From contig JADKDL010000040.1 of assembly GCA_016714605.1 (NCBI GenBank), forward strand, positions 1-63,574: 63,574 bases of DNA, in the 5' to 3' direction. The translations under genes and the position numbers were made by a program. Of this stretch, positions 46,926 through 57,087 are shown one piece after another. Below the pieces are notes generated by a model. That model saw only the letters and a list, made by a program, of their open reading frames with translations, ran no database searches and had not been told where the DNA came from. This stretch comes from Bacteroidales bacterium. Lineage in GTDB: Bacteria; Bacteroidota; Bacteroidia; Bacteroidales; UBA1715. The number at the start of each line of letters is the position of its first letter. Position 1 is the stretch's first letter.

Positions 46926-48005
46926 ATGAAAAAGATTATCAGAATTTCAGTAATAGTATTGTTTTTAGGAGTATTTGTATGGACCATATTCTTTCTCGTA
47001 AATAAGTCGAAAGATGTTCCGGTAGTGCATGAAACCACAAAGCCCGAGTATAGAGATATAATTCAAAAAACTGTGGCAACAGGCTCGGTAGTGCCAGAAA
47101 ATGAAATAGATATTATTCCCCAAGTATCGGGAATAATAGAAGAAATATACGTAAAAGCCGGAGACAAAATTAAAAAAGGCGATTTGATAGCAAAGGTAAG
47201 AATCATACCAAATATAGAACGCCTGAATGCAGCAAAAGCACAAGTAGATCAGGCAAAAATCGCTCTTAACGACTGCAAAACAACTTTTGAGCGCAAACAA
47301 TCGCTTTTCAAAGAAGGTGTAATTTCAAAAGCCGACTTTCAGAAAATAGAATATGCACTAGAACAGGCACAAGAAAATTTAGCAGCAGCAGAAAACCATC
47401 TGTCAATAGTGAAAGACGGCATATCGAAAGATGCAGGAAAAGCCACCAATACACTGGTATCTTCAACTATTGGAGGAATGGTGCTTGATGTTCCGGTAGA
47501 AGTAGGAAACTCAGTGATAGAAGCTAACACCTTCAACCAAGGCACTGTAATAGCAAAAATAGCCGATATGCGTAAAATGATTTTCAAAGGAACCGTTGAC
47601 GAAACCGAAGTAGGCAAAATAAAAACAGGTATGAAACTCTTGCTTAACGTAGGAGCAATAGACAACCATACCTTCGATGCCAAACTCACCTACATCTCGC
47701 CCAAAGGAAAGTATGAAAACAGCGCAATAGTTTTCGACATAGAAGCCGAAGTACAACTGAACGATTCAGTATTTATTCGTGCCGGATATAGCGCCAATGC
47801 CGATATCGTTCTGGCACGCAAAGACAAAGTACTCACCTTAGAAGAAAAAAACCTCTTATTCGAAGGCGACACCGTATTAGTAGAAATAGAAAAAGACTCT
47901 TTAGTATTTGAAAAACAAAGCGTTAAACTAGGTTTATCAGATGGTATTTACACCGAAATAGTATCAGGAATAGATACCAACACAAAGATAAAAGTGCAGA
48001 AATAA
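46926..48005 (+). CDS. HlyD/MacA-type periplasmic adaptor
   Basis: 359 residues: N-terminal membrane anchor (VIVLFLGVFVWTIFFLV), lipoyl-like half (VSGIIEEIYVKAGDKIKKGD), a coiled-coil hairpin about 90-150 with ADFQKIEYALEQAQENLAAA, the second lipoyl half (GMVLDVPVEVGNSV) and beta-barrel domain. It links the MacB-like permeases to an outer membrane channel. Last gene of the operon; the TTTTCAAATT-type leader repeat lies just before its start. Confidence 0.93.
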   Translation: MKKIIRISVIVLFLGVFVWTIFFLVNKSKDVPVVHETTKPEYRDIIQKTVATGSVVPENEIDIIPQVSGIIEEIYVKAGDKIKKGDLIAKVRIIPNIERLNAAKAQVDQAKIALNDCKTTFERKQSLFKEGVISKADFQKIEYALEQAQENLAAAENHLSIVKDGISKDAGKATNTLVSSTIGGMVLDVPVEVGNSVIEANTFNQGTVIAKIADMRKMIFKGTVDETEVGKIKTGMKLLLNVGAIDNHTFDAKLTYISPKGKYENSAIVFDIEAEVQLNDSVFIRAGYSANADIVLARKDKVLTLEEKNLLFEGDTVLVEIEKDSLVFEKQSVKLGLSDGIYTEIVSGIDTNTKIKVQK

Positions 48006-48234
48006 GAAAATTAATCAATACACACTGCTATATTACAAACGAATGTGTATGTGTTATATAAGCTAGAAAAAATACTACACATCGTTTCAGTTATTTGGAA
48101 GTATAAAATCAAAACATTCAAAGAAATACGTAATAATTTTAAAAAATATGATGTCTGATATTATAAATCGCCTCATTTTTTCTCGACCGTAAAAACTATA
48201 ATACTTTTACAAACCAACTCTTAAAATTCAGCAC

Positions 48235-48268
48235 AAAAAAAAAGGGAACCACATAAGCAGTTCCCTTT
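48235..48268 (-). terminator. Terminator after the zinc-ribbon gene
   Basis: AAAGGGAAC (48241-48249) and GTTCCCTTT (48260-48268), 10-base loop, with a T-run on the minus strand. The rest of the 48006-48293 gap shows no feature. Confidence 0.85.
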
Positions 48269-48293
48269 CAATATATTATAAATAAAAAAATTA

Positions 48294-49058
48294 TTATTCG
48301 TTAACAGATTCTATCATATCACCATCAACCAAAATTCTACCGCAATACTCACAAACAATAATTTTTTTATGAGTTTTTATATCAAGTTGTCTTTGAGGTG
48401 GAATCTTACTGAAACATCCACCGCAAGCATCTCTCTGAACCGCTACAACAGCCAAACCATTTCTTGCATTACCACGTATTCTTTTGTAGGCATACAATAA
48501 TCTTGGTTCAATTATAAGCTCAAGTTCTTTCGATTTCTCGGTAAGTTCATTCTCTTCTTTTTGAGTTTCGTTGATAATTTCACTCAACTCATTATTTTTA
48601 TTTTCTAAATCTTTAGATCTCTCGTCAAAAGTAGCTTGTGCTGTATTAATTATATCATTTTTACCAGCAACTTCCAACGAAAATTCTTTGATTCTTTTTT
48701 GACAAAGTTCAATTTCCAACATTTGAAATTCTAATTCTTTAGAGATAGATTCGTATTCTCTATTGTTACGAACTTGCATTTGTTGCTCTTTGTACTTAGC
48801 AATAAGTAACTCAGATTCTTTTATCTCATTTTTTTTGAGTAGAATTTCAGCATCCTTGCTTTGTACTTCATCTTTAATCTTTTGAATTCGAGTCTGAAGT
48901 CCAGCCAACTCATCTTCTAAATCTTTTACCTCTAATGGCAACTCTCCTCTTAATACAACAAATTTGTCTATTTTTGAATCTGTTATCTGCAATCTGAACA
49001 ACGCTTTTAGCTTATCTTCTACCGTCAACGATGCAGGATCTACCTGTGTTTTAACCAT
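48294..49058 (-). CDS. Coiled-coil protein with C4 zinc ribbon (COG1579 type)
   Basis: 254 residues. A long coiled coil (about 30-190, LEVKDLEDELAGLQTRIQKI) is followed by a zinc ribbon with CGGCFSKIPPQRQ and CEYCGRILVD (two CxxC). This is the COG1579/DUF164 family, widely conserved and suspected to bind nucleic acid or act with the adjacent Nif3 protein. It starts 4 bases after the stop of the nif3-like gene on the same strand, a common pairing in Bacteroidota. Confidence 0.88.
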   Translation of the reverse strand: MVKTQVDPASLTVEDKLKALFRLQITDSKIDKFVVLRGELPLEVKDLEDELAGLQTRIQKIKDEVQSKDAEILLKKNEIKESELLIAKYKEQQMQVRNNREYESISKELEFQMLEIELCQKRIKEFSLEVAGKNDIINTAQATFDERSKDLENKNNELSEIINETQKEENELTEKSKELELIIEPRLLYAYKRIRGNARNGLAVVAVQRDACGGCFSKIPPQRQLDIKTHKKIIVCEYCGRILVDGDMIESVNE

Positions 49059-49062
49059 ATTT

Positions 49063-50159
49063 TTAATAAAATTTTACCGGATTCGTAATTATTTTCGATA
49101 AATGAACGGCAAAGCTAGTAAATTTTTTCGTGAATAACTCATAAAATATTTCTTTTGTAACAAGCTCACTTTCATAATGACCTACATCTACTATAATTAT
49201 CTTATTATCAGCATCAAAATAATCGTGATATTTAAAATCGCTTGAAATAAAAATATCGGCCTTTTGATTTATGGCATTTTCACTAAAAAGCTTCCCGATC
49301 CGCCACAAACAGCTACTTTGGATATAGAATTTCTTGTCAATTTTGTATGTTTCAGATATTTACATCCAAACACACTTTTAATCGTATCTAAAAAACAAGT
49401 TGTATCTACGGGTTCTTGCAAACTGCCTATAGCTCCAAAACCAATATTATTATTCTGATTTTCTAAAACCAACAAATCAAAAGCAATCTCTTCATAAGGG
49501 TGCGAAGCAGTCATTGCATCTAAAACGGCTTTCTTTAGATGTATCGGAAAAATAACTTCAATTTTCACTTCCCGCTCCTGATGCAATACCCCAACTTCAC
49601 CAACATATGGTTTTGAATCTGCCCCTGGTCTAAAACTGCCAATTCCTTCTGCTGTAAAACTACAATTATCATACGCACCAATTGCTCCTGCCCCTGCAGT
49701 AAATAAAGAATCTCTAACTATTTCTTGATGTGTTGCAGGAACAAATACAGACAATTTTATAAGATTAGAATTCGTTTTTGACAAAATTCTTTTATCCTTC
49801 AACATCAATTTATCTGCTAATTTCATACTTACTCCATTTGAAACTGAGTCAAGATTTGTATGACAAGAATATATTGCAATTGAATTCTGAATAGCTTTTA
49901 CTATACAACGCTCTATTTCATTTCTACCGGTTAAAGATTTTATACCCTTAAAAATAAGCGGATGATGACAAACAATTAAATCAACCCTTAGATCAATTGC
50001 TTCATTCATAACCTCTTCTGTAACCTCTAAACATATTAAGACAGATTTTATTTCTTTATCATAACTACCTATTTGAATACCCGAATTATCATAAGACTCT
50101 TGATAAACAGAAGGTGCAAATATCTCAAAAGCAGATACTACGTCTTTTAGTGTAACCAT
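49063..50159 (-). pseudogene. Nif3-like dinuclear metal protein, one-base frameshift
   Basis: From the preferred start at 50159 (MVTLKDVVSAFEIFAPSVYQ) the protein shows DLIVCHHPLIFKG, CHTNLDSVSNGVS, the inserted YqfO/CutA-like domain and KVAVCGGSGSFL. It then leaves frame in a TTTTT run near 49292. The other frame carries on as SENAINQKADIFISSDFKYH to DVGHYESE, the second metal-binding half. One missing T restores 365 residues, the usual length of the Bacteroidota family. The metal hydrolase-like role is unproven in the family. The position in a T-run makes a sequence error likely. Confidence 0.85.
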
Positions 50160-50416
50160 TATTTCATTATTTTTACGGAAATGTAATAAAAAAATATTTT
50201 TAAACAATCTTTATTAAATTGAAAACGTAAAGTATTTAACATATTGTTGAATATAAACACTCAAATATTTAACATCAAAATTTCAAACGTTATATCTATG
50301 TAAGAATTTGATATTAAATAGCTACAAAAGAAGCAATATCTAATACAAGGTACACTTTTTTTCATTTTGTGAATATATTGTAAAAAAAACGTTATCAATT
50401 TATAAAACTTATGTAC

Positions 50417-50449
50417 ATTGCCTTTATTCGCAGAATTGTGTTAAATTTG
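50417..50449 (+). promoter_or_regulatory. Candidate promoter upstream of the 253-residue gene
   Basis: ATTG (50417-50420), 21 bp, TAAATTTG (50442-50449); the -7 element matches the Bacteroidota consensus fully, the -33 in three of four bases. It lies 33 bases before the start codon. Confidence 0.5.
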
Positions 50450-50481
50450 CAGAATTATTAACAACTATATACATTTCTGAT

Positions 50482-51243
50482 ATGGAGATTAGCGGTGAAG
50501 ATATGGATGAAAATATCTTGGTAAAACTTCAGGAGTTTATGAAAACAAATCCTGAAAACTTTACTATTATCGAAGAGAAAATTGATATTGATCTTCAGAT
50601 GAAATATTTTAAAAATTCCAAATTGGTTAAGGAGAGTTCTCTTGTATCGAATGAAATCATAGATCAAGCTGATAAGCTTTATGATATTGAAGTAACTAAC
50701 GAAGATAAAAAAATATTACTTAATAAATTAGCAAGTCTTGAAGATGTAGAAGCATATAGAATAATTGAACACTTCTATAAATCAAACCAAAATCCTTTAA
50801 AAGAATGGACTGCTCTTGCACTTAGAGAAAGTAGAATGATGCTTGAGACTTCGCTTCTTGACGAAAAACAAATTCTTATTTCTACCGGTTTAGGTGGTAA
50901 AGGCAATAAACTACGTTATTTTATTGTTCTTATTTCTAAGAATGATGTTTTTGACAGCACTCAAAAAAAACTAATTAAAAGTGAATTTGAGTTTGCACTA
51001 AACAATACCGAATCGGAAATTGAATCGCTAGATTTTGACAAAAATTATGGTAAAATGATTTCTCTCATTCCTCTTAAAGTCTCAATAAAAGACACTTTGC
51101 TTACAGCCGTGAATGAATGTAATCAATATGGTAATTTCTTAAACGAAAATTTTATTGTTACAAACGTAAAAGAATTTACCTCAGATGAAATTGATGAATT
51201 TATAGCAAACAAAGACAAGCCTTCATTTCATCCTTTGAAATAA
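50482..51243 (+). CDS. Conserved hypothetical protein (253 aa)
   Basis: No domain recognised. Mostly helical and acidic in the first half (MDENILVKLQEFMKTNPENF, KKILLNKLASLEDVEAYRII); a middle part resembling a HEAT/TPR-like helix pair (NPLKEWTALALRESRMMLET); then a glycine-rich turn (STGLGGKGNKLRYFIVLISK). The stop codon overlaps the start of the YhcC-like rSAM gene (TAATG), so the two are translated together. Its start at 50482 is preceded by a fair promoter. Confidence 0.75.
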   Translation: MEISGEDMDENILVKLQEFMKTNPENFTIIEEKIDIDLQMKYFKNSKLVKESSLVSNEIIDQADKLYDIEVTNEDKKILLNKLASLEDVEAYRIIEHFYKSNQNPLKEWTALALRESRMMLETSLLDEKQILISTGLGGKGNKLRYFIVLISKNDVFDSTQKKLIKSEFEFALNNTESEIESLDFDKNYGKMISLIPLKVSIKDTLLTAVNECNQYGNFLNENFIVTNVKEFTSDEIDEFIANKDKPSFHPLK

Positions 51244-52187
51244 TGATTTATGACTGGGGACATTCAAGACGATTCAATGCCTACTCTAATTATTTTAAAA
51301 AAGCATTTGGAAGTCGAATTCAAAAAGTAAGTATAGACGCAGGTTTTACTTGTCCTAACAGAGATGGAAATATATCTGTTGGAGGATGTAAATATTGTAA
51401 CAATAACTCCTTCAAACCTTCATACGCAACTACTGCAAATACAATAAAAGAACAAATTCAGAAAGGAATAGAATTTCACAATAACAGATATAAATCACCG
51501 AGTAAGTTTTTGGCTTATTTCCAAGCCTATTCAAACACATATAAACCTTTAAATGAGTTGAAAATCATCTATTCTGCGGCTACAGAATTTAGTGAAATAG
51601 CAGGCTTTGTAATAGGAACTAGACCAGATTGTATAGATGATGAAAAGTTGAAATATTTTAAAGAACTATCCGAAAAATATTACCTTATAATTGAATATGG
51701 TATTGAATCGTGTAATAATTCTATTTTAAAGAATATTAATAGAGGTCATACTTTTGAACAAGCTAGCGAAGCTATTATTAAGACCGCCGAATATGGTATA
51801 AAAACGGGAGCACATCTAATCATGGGTTTGCCCGGAGAATCAAGAGATGAATTATTACAATCTGTAAACAAAATATCTAAATTGCCACTCAACAACATCA
51901 AATTTCATCAATTACAGATTATTAGAGATACAGAATTTGCAAGAAATTATAAGGAGAATCCAGATAATTTCAATCTTTTTTCTTCTTCCGAATATATAGA
52001 TTTTATAATAAACTACATCGAACTCCTTAATCCTAAATTTGTAATAGAAAGATTTTCAGGAGAAAGTCCGCCACAACTCAAAATTGCTCCCGATTGGAAT
52101 GGCATAAGAAGTAGAGATTTCCTAGAAATTCTTGAAAAAGAAATGGAAAAAAGAAATACATGGCAAGGCAAATTGTTCATTGCATAA
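51243..52187 (+). CDS. Radical SAM protein, YhcC/TIGR01212 type
   Basis: 314 residues. The typical start YDWGHSRRFNAYSNYFKKAF is followed by a cluster motif of this family, CPNRDGNISVGGCKYCNN. Then AYFQAYSNTYKP, VIGTRPDCID, YGIESCNN and HLIMGLPGESRDELL. Family members are conserved but of uncertain substrate; an RNA or cofactor role has been suggested. It is translationally coupled to the upstream 253-residue gene. Not related in architecture to the SPASM enzyme at 28154. Confidence 0.93.
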   Translation: MIYDWGHSRRFNAYSNYFKKAFGSRIQKVSIDAGFTCPNRDGNISVGGCKYCNNNSFKPSYATTANTIKEQIQKGIEFHNNRYKSPSKFLAYFQAYSNTYKPLNELKIIYSAATEFSEIAGFVIGTRPDCIDDEKLKYFKELSEKYYLIIEYGIESCNNSILKNINRGHTFEQASEAIIKTAEYGIKTGAHLIMGLPGESRDELLQSVNKISKLPLNNIKFHQLQIIRDTEFARNYKENPDNFNLFSSSEYIDFIINYIELLNPKFVIERFSGESPPQLKIAPDWNGIRSRDFLEILEKEMEKRNTWQGKLFIA

Positions 52188-52328
52188 TCACTATCTATAG
52201 ACCTTTCCTTTTAATTATTTTAATCCATTCAAATTTTGAAATTAATAATAACAGATTAAATTTGTTTAAATTTTAAAACTAAACAGTTTAATTTTTCGTT
52301 TTATACAAATAATAAAAAAATATATAAA

Positions 52329-52568
52329 ATGGCATCTCAAACTCCAAAACAGTCTTTTGATCAACCCCGTTTTGAAAGAAGTGAAAAACTTCAACAAACA
52401 GTATTAAATTTAATGATTGAAATGAAAGAAATGTTCAGTTCATATCAAGAATATAAAACTATTATAATGAACTTAACAACCGTTTCAAAAGAATTAAATT
52501 CAATAAGAATTAAGGAAATAACGGGTGACATGACAAATGAATTCTCATCAATTGATATGGAAAAATAA
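52329..52568 (+). CDS. Small helical protein (79 aa), unknown
   Basis: 79 residues, probably one or two helices (FERSEKLQQTVLNLMIEMKE, YKTIIMNLTTVSKELNSIRI). No family recognised. A strong terminator directly downstream and an A-rich leader (AATAAAAAAATATATAAA) suggest a real, separately transcribed gene. No signal peptide. Confidence 0.65.
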   Translation: MASQTPKQSFDQPRFERSEKLQQTVLNLMIEMKEMFSSYQEYKTIIMNLTTVSKELNSIRIKEITGDMTNEFSSIDMEK

Positions 52569-52607
52569 AGTCCATACTTCAATTGTATTTTATTATCAAA
52601 ATTAAGC

Positions 52608-52643
52608 GCCAATCTTTAATATTTTAAAGATTGGCTTTTTTTT
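52608..52643 (+). terminator. Terminator after the 79-residue gene
   Basis: GCCAATCTTTAA (52608-52619) pairs with TTTAAAGATTGGC (52623-52635), followed by eight T. Confidence 0.9.
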
Positions 52644-52709
52644 AATTAGATAGGAAGTAACAAAAAAAAAGGATACATTTGTTCTTTTACACTCATGAAA
52701 AATTAGTTT

Positions 52710-53612
52710 ATGACAATATTTGATAAAGAAATACCTTCTTTTCAATTTTCAAAGAGCAATACAACTAAACTTGTTTTGTTTACAGCTAGTTTTGCGTTAC
52801 TTTTTCTCAATTTATACTCACCATTTGGTTTTAAATCAAGCTTTTGGGAAAGCGTTACCGACTTTCAATTATTTCTATACTCATCAATAGCCACCCTCAC
52901 CGGAATGCTTGTGGTTGTATTAAGTAGAATAATAATGTTCTATTACAGTAAAAAATTTGTAATAAAATACAGAAATTATTCAGTTTGGATTCTTTTTGAA
53001 ATAATTGCAATGGCATTTTTCTATACCCTTTTGCAAGTTTTTGTTTTACATGACGAAAGAACTTTTTTTAATCTTTTCAAACTATCAATTAGAAATACTG
53101 CATTGGTTCTACTCCTTCCTTATTCCGTTTCATGGCTTTATTTTTCTTGGGTAGATAAAAATAATAAGATCGAATATCTCCTAAACTCTCAAAATAGCAG
53201 CTCTACTAGTAGTATTAATTTCATTCATGATATGAATAAATCTAGCGCCATGCTTCCTATCAAAGACAGCTCGGGCGTTATGAGAATCTCTGTAAAAGCT
53301 CAAGATTTACTTTATTTTGAAGCAGCAGACAACTACGTTAAAGTATGCTACTTAAAAGGACAAAAGATAAACAAGACGTTAATTAGAAATACTCTAAAAA
53401 ATATTGAGACCGACCTAAATGACAAGAATTTTATTCGTTGCCATCGTTCATTCGTCATTAATTTTGAGAAAGTTAAGGTAATTGAAAAGGGGAAAAATGG
53501 GCTTCAAATACTACTTGATCATCAAGATGAAATAATAATACCGGTATCTAAAACCTATTTTGAATCTGTAATGAAATATTTTGCCGATTCGAGCTTACCT
53601 GAGGAAGTATAG
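52710..53612 (+). CDS. Membrane-anchored LytTR transcription regulator
   Basis: 300 residues. Four TM segments in the first 155 residues (LVLFTASFALLFLNLYSPFG, SIATLTGMLVVVLS, WILFEIIAMAFFYTLLQVFV, NTALVLLLPYSVSWLYFSW) precede a LytTR DNA-binding domain from about 190 (LLYFEAADNYVKVCYLKGQK, FIRCHRSFVINFEKV). Membrane-bound LytTR proteins without a receiver are common in Bacteroidota. TACATTTG at 52674-52681 is a good -7 element 28 bases before the start. Targets unknown. Confidence 0.9.
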   Translation: MTIFDKEIPSFQFSKSNTTKLVLFTASFALLFLNLYSPFGFKSSFWESVTDFQLFLYSSIATLTGMLVVVLSRIIMFYYSKKFVIKYRNYSVWILFEIIAMAFFYTLLQVFVLHDERTFFNLFKLSIRNTALVLLLPYSVSWLYFSWVDKNNKIEYLLNSQNSSSTSSINFIHDMNKSSAMLPIKDSSGVMRISVKAQDLLYFEAADNYVKVCYLKGQKINKTLIRNTLKNIETDLNDKNFIRCHRSFVINFEKVKVIEKGKNGLQILLDHQDEIIIPVSKTYFESVMKYFADSSLPEEV

Positions 53613-53691
53613 ATAAAATAATTTGGGTCTATAACGTTTTGAATGGGTAAATAATAAAGTATGTTTAAGAAAAGACTATTGATACCTATTA

Positions 53692-53807
53692 GGAGCGTAG
53701 CTCTGTAATCTTCGCAGAAAACGATATTGGATATAGAACAGAGGGGCGTTCGCCCTGAAATAAAGTAAAAATTAATTAGTATATTTCAGATTGCAGAGCT
53801 ACGCTCC
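53692..53807. repeat. REP-like inverted repeat pair
   Basis: GGAGCGTAGCTCTGTAATCT (53692-53711) and its inverted copy at 53788-53807 match in 19 of 20 bases. Between them is a small hairpin, GGGGCGTTCGCCC. A third degenerate copy (GATTGCAGGACTCCGTCCCT) lies at about 53839-53858. This fills the 53613-53932 gap between convergent genes. It resembles REP/RAYT-type intergenic elements, but no transposase is near. Confidence 0.7.
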
Positions 53808-53932
53808 TTAAAAAATTTTCCATATTAACTACTATTAAGATTGCAGGACTCCGTCCCTCAAATATATTGATAACCTAATATAATAATTACATTTACCCAC
53901 AGTATTCGTTATAGAACCAATAATTTGATTAT

Positions 53933-55431
53933 TTATTTAATACTTTTTTTCAATTCAAAAATTGAAAGAGGCACGTATTTCTGAATTAATTCATACAAAT
54001 CATTGAATCTAAACAGATTCACAAAACCAAACAAATAGGAAATAGATATTACAATAGAATTAATTACAACACTCACAATTACATATTCTGTATCAGGAAT
54101 CAGATATAGTAAAACAAAAATAAACAGAGAAAACAAGATAACATACAGATGTTTTTTTTCCAAAGGCTGCATTTTGTATCTTTTATAAACAAATAACATT
54201 CTTAATGCTTGATATATAAACATTGAGATAAATACAGCTACACCAGCTCCGGTTATACCCCAGATTGGTATAAACAAATAACTAAATAAAAATATTAATA
54301 CAAGATAAAGAATATTTGCCAAGGCTTGATATTTATAATCGGGCGATGAGTAAAGCACAGAACTCAATGCACCTCCACCCATTTCAAATAGACCGGATAA
54401 AGCTATAAAAAATATCGACCACTTTCCTAAACGAAAATGCTCGGGTAAATAATAAAAAACAAAATCAATATTTAACCAAAGCATCATAAATAAAAACATG
54501 CCTATAATAAATAGGTTTAACGATGTTTTCCTGTATAATCTCTGTATGGTAACCAAATCATTATCTTTCCATGCTTCTGAAATATAAATAGAAGAAATTT
54601 TATTAATAGCACGAGAAGGAACAACTATTAACGAACCATATATAAATGCAGTTGAATAAACACCCAATTCACTAATACTAAGCAAACTACCTACAAATAT
54701 TTTATCTAAATGCAAATTTGCAGACACACAAAAACCAACCAATAAACCAAAGAAACCTACTGTGATAATTTCTTTTTTTTGCTGCGCAGTAACATTAAAT
54801 TTTGCATTGTTCAGAACCCAATGACCATCTTTCCTTAATTTGTTTGCTAAAATTAAAAGCAAAAACAAAAAACTTAAAATATAAAATGTAATAAAGCTAA
54901 AAAATCAAATACCTTAAAATAGAACAATCCTAATAGGAATAATAAAATGATTCTATACAAAAGATCTTTTAAGAAACTAGCACTAGAAATATTATAATGT
55001 ACTTTTAAGTAATTGTCAAACATATTGAATAACAATGTTGATAATACTAATGGATATAAAAGAAAATAATATTCTTGTAATATTGAGTTTTTAAAAATGA
55101 TGTGAATCAATACATCTTTAAAAATAAAGAGTAAAAATGCGGCTAGAAGTACACCTATGCTAGAAATTATAATCAGAAAGAAAAAAAAACCGTGGTGCTG
55201 AGATTCATAATTTCTATAAAAAGGGAATAACTTTGTCATGATATTGTGCATACCAAATGAACACAACTCACTGAATATATATGTCAACCCGAAGAGTAAA
55301 CCAATCAATCCTATTTGCTCTGTAGAGAACAACAATGGAAATAATACACCAGAGGTTACAAATCCTAATGCAATACCAATATATTGAAAAACAGTATTTT
55401 TTATAGATTGATTTACAATATTATTCTTCAC
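53933..55431 (-). pseudogene. Polysaccharide flippase (MATE/Wzx-like), one-base frameshift
   Basis: The first frame (54874-55431) begins MKNNIVNQSIKNTVFQYIGI and has TM segments typical of oligosaccharide flippases. It leaves frame after FKVFDFLAL near 54890. The other frame continues as ITFYILSFLFLLLILANKLR and on through the remaining TM segments (GLLVGFCVSANLHLDKIFVG) to the end at 53933. One base restores about 499 residues with 12-14 TMs. Likely exports a lipid-linked oligosaccharide. No glycosyltransferases are nearby. The intact remainder suggests a recent or artefactual indel. Confidence 0.8.
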
Positions 55432-55582
55432 ACAAATCCTTTCAATTTTTAGAGGGCTAAAGTAATGAATAATTTGAGAAAAAAATAGTCGTTTGGTATA
55501 TTAAATAATTTCGACTTTTAAAATCAATACCCTAGTTATAATTAAATAATTCAACTAACTAAAAAAACGAAAATTAATTAAA

Positions 55583-55629
55583 CTTCAAAAGTCGTTGAGT
55601 AACGAATATGTACTCAACGACTTTTGAAG
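55583..55629 (-). terminator. Terminator after the SPOR-domain gene
   Basis: CTTCAAAAGTCGTTGAGTA (55583-55601) and its perfect complement (55611-55629), 9-base loop. Stems this long near gene ends act on both strands. Confidence 0.85.
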
Positions 55630-55651
55630 GAAATGCAAAGAAATTCAGGAA

Positions 55652-56941
55652 TTATCTGATTCTAATACCGTCTTTAAAGGTTACAATGAAGGCATCCATA
55701 CCTATTGAACTCATGGCTTGTTTTGCTTGAGAAAAGCTATTATAGGCACCAATAGTATATTTATACATACCATCTTCAAATCTTTCGTTAAGAGGCTCAG
55801 AACCGTTATAGAATGAACGTTTTCTATCCTCTGTCAATTTTCCTCTTTCTATTGCCAATATCTGAATGCTATAAACAACTCCAGAATTATTAGGAGATGC
55901 AGCTACCGTGTTTGTAGATTCATTATTACTTGTAGAATATGTTTGTGTTTGTGTTTGTGTTTTAGCTTGAGTTTCAGGTTGCTTCTCCTCAACAACATTT
56001 TCAACCTCAGCTACAGTTGCATTTTCAATTGCTTCAGATTTACTTTGATTTTCTGAACCAACTGTTGCAGTTTCTGTTACTTCAGGCGTAGATGCATAAC
56101 CAACTAAAACACTATTTGAAACGGTACCTGAATTTTTAGTAGTTTCACTTGAAGTTGTTACAGAACCCACCACATCAGTCTGATATAAATCAGGATCTAA
56201 TTCAAACATCTTTATCTTAGCCTCATCAATATGAGCACCTGTAGGAAATTTGTCATAATACGATTTAAACGATTTGTATTTGTTCTCAGCATTTGCTATA
56301 CTCCAAGCAAAATCATCATCTCCCATGCTTAATTTTTTCTCATCCTGTTCAAAATAGAGTTCAAAACACTCCATTTGTAGTGAAATTGCTTCTACATATA
56401 AACTCATAGTTGTTTCTATAGAAGATTTTAAATCTGAATAAATAAATGTTGTTAAATCTTTTGCTTCCAAATACTTATAATTATCAGCATTCGCTGCTGC
56501 TTTAACAATATTATCGGCTGCAAATTGAATTTTCTCTTTATAAACTGCCTTATCCTCAGGAAAATTCCATTTCAACTTACTCAGTTTTGCATCATAAACT
56601 TCATAAAGAATATTATAAGCATTTTCATATTGCTTTGAAGCATCAATTCTCTGAACCTTAACATTTACAGCCTTCTTTTCTGCTTTTGGATTAGAACCAT
56701 TTGCAAATGATTTTTCAAGAGTAACATCTTGTTCATCAACACTTTCCATTATAAAATTAGCTTCCTCAAAAACATTAGCAGCCTCAGAGAGTCTACTGTC
56801 TTCACTGGCATCAAGCATTTTCTTTACTTTACTTTGGCTATCCTTAATTTCCTGCGAAAAATTTTGAGCTACTGTTACATTACAGAAAATAACAACGAAA
56901 ACCAAGATAAATAGATGCAAAAACAAATTTCTCTTCATCAT
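55652..56941 (-). CDS. Secreted SPOR-domain protein
   Basis: 429 residues (MKRN start one codon later is equally good). Signal peptide 1-25 (ending VTVAQ), helical coiled region about 28-250, a low-complexity linker with KTQTQTQTYSTSN, and a C-terminal SPOR domain (VVYSIQILAIERGKLTEDRK, KYTIGAYNSFSQAKQAMSSI). SPOR domains bind denuded peptidoglycan glycan strands, which places the protein in the periplasm, possibly at division sites. Divergent from anmK, another cell-wall gene. Followed by a strong terminator. Confidence 0.88.
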   Translation of the reverse strand: MMKRNLFLHLFILVFVVIFCNVTVAQNFSQEIKDSQSKVKKMLDASEDSRLSEAANVFEEANFIMESVDEQDVTLEKSFANGSNPKAEKKAVNVKVQRIDASKQYENAYNILYEVYDAKLSKLKWNFPEDKAVYKEKIQFAADNIVKAAANADNYKYLEAKDLTTFIYSDLKSSIETTMSLYVEAISLQMECFELYFEQDEKKLSMGDDDFAWSIANAENKYKSFKSYYDKFPTGAHIDEAKIKMFELDPDLYQTDVVGSVTTSSETTKNSGTVSNSVLVGYASTPEVTETATVGSENQSKSEAIENATVAEVENVVEEKQPETQAKTQTQTQTYSTSNNESTNTVAASPNNSGVVYSIQILAIERGKLTEDRKRSFYNGSEPLNERFEDGMYKYTIGAYNSFSQAKQAMSSIGMDAFIVTFKDGIRIR

Positions 56942-57087
56942 ATATATGTTTATTTAGATTCTTAATTTTTTTAGTCTAGGTGAAAATAAGTTTTTTTTTT
57001 AATTTTACCAAATTTTAGATGAGTAAAAATATAAAAGTTTTAGAGTTTTACAATTCAATTCACACATTATTGTTATAATTTAATAAA

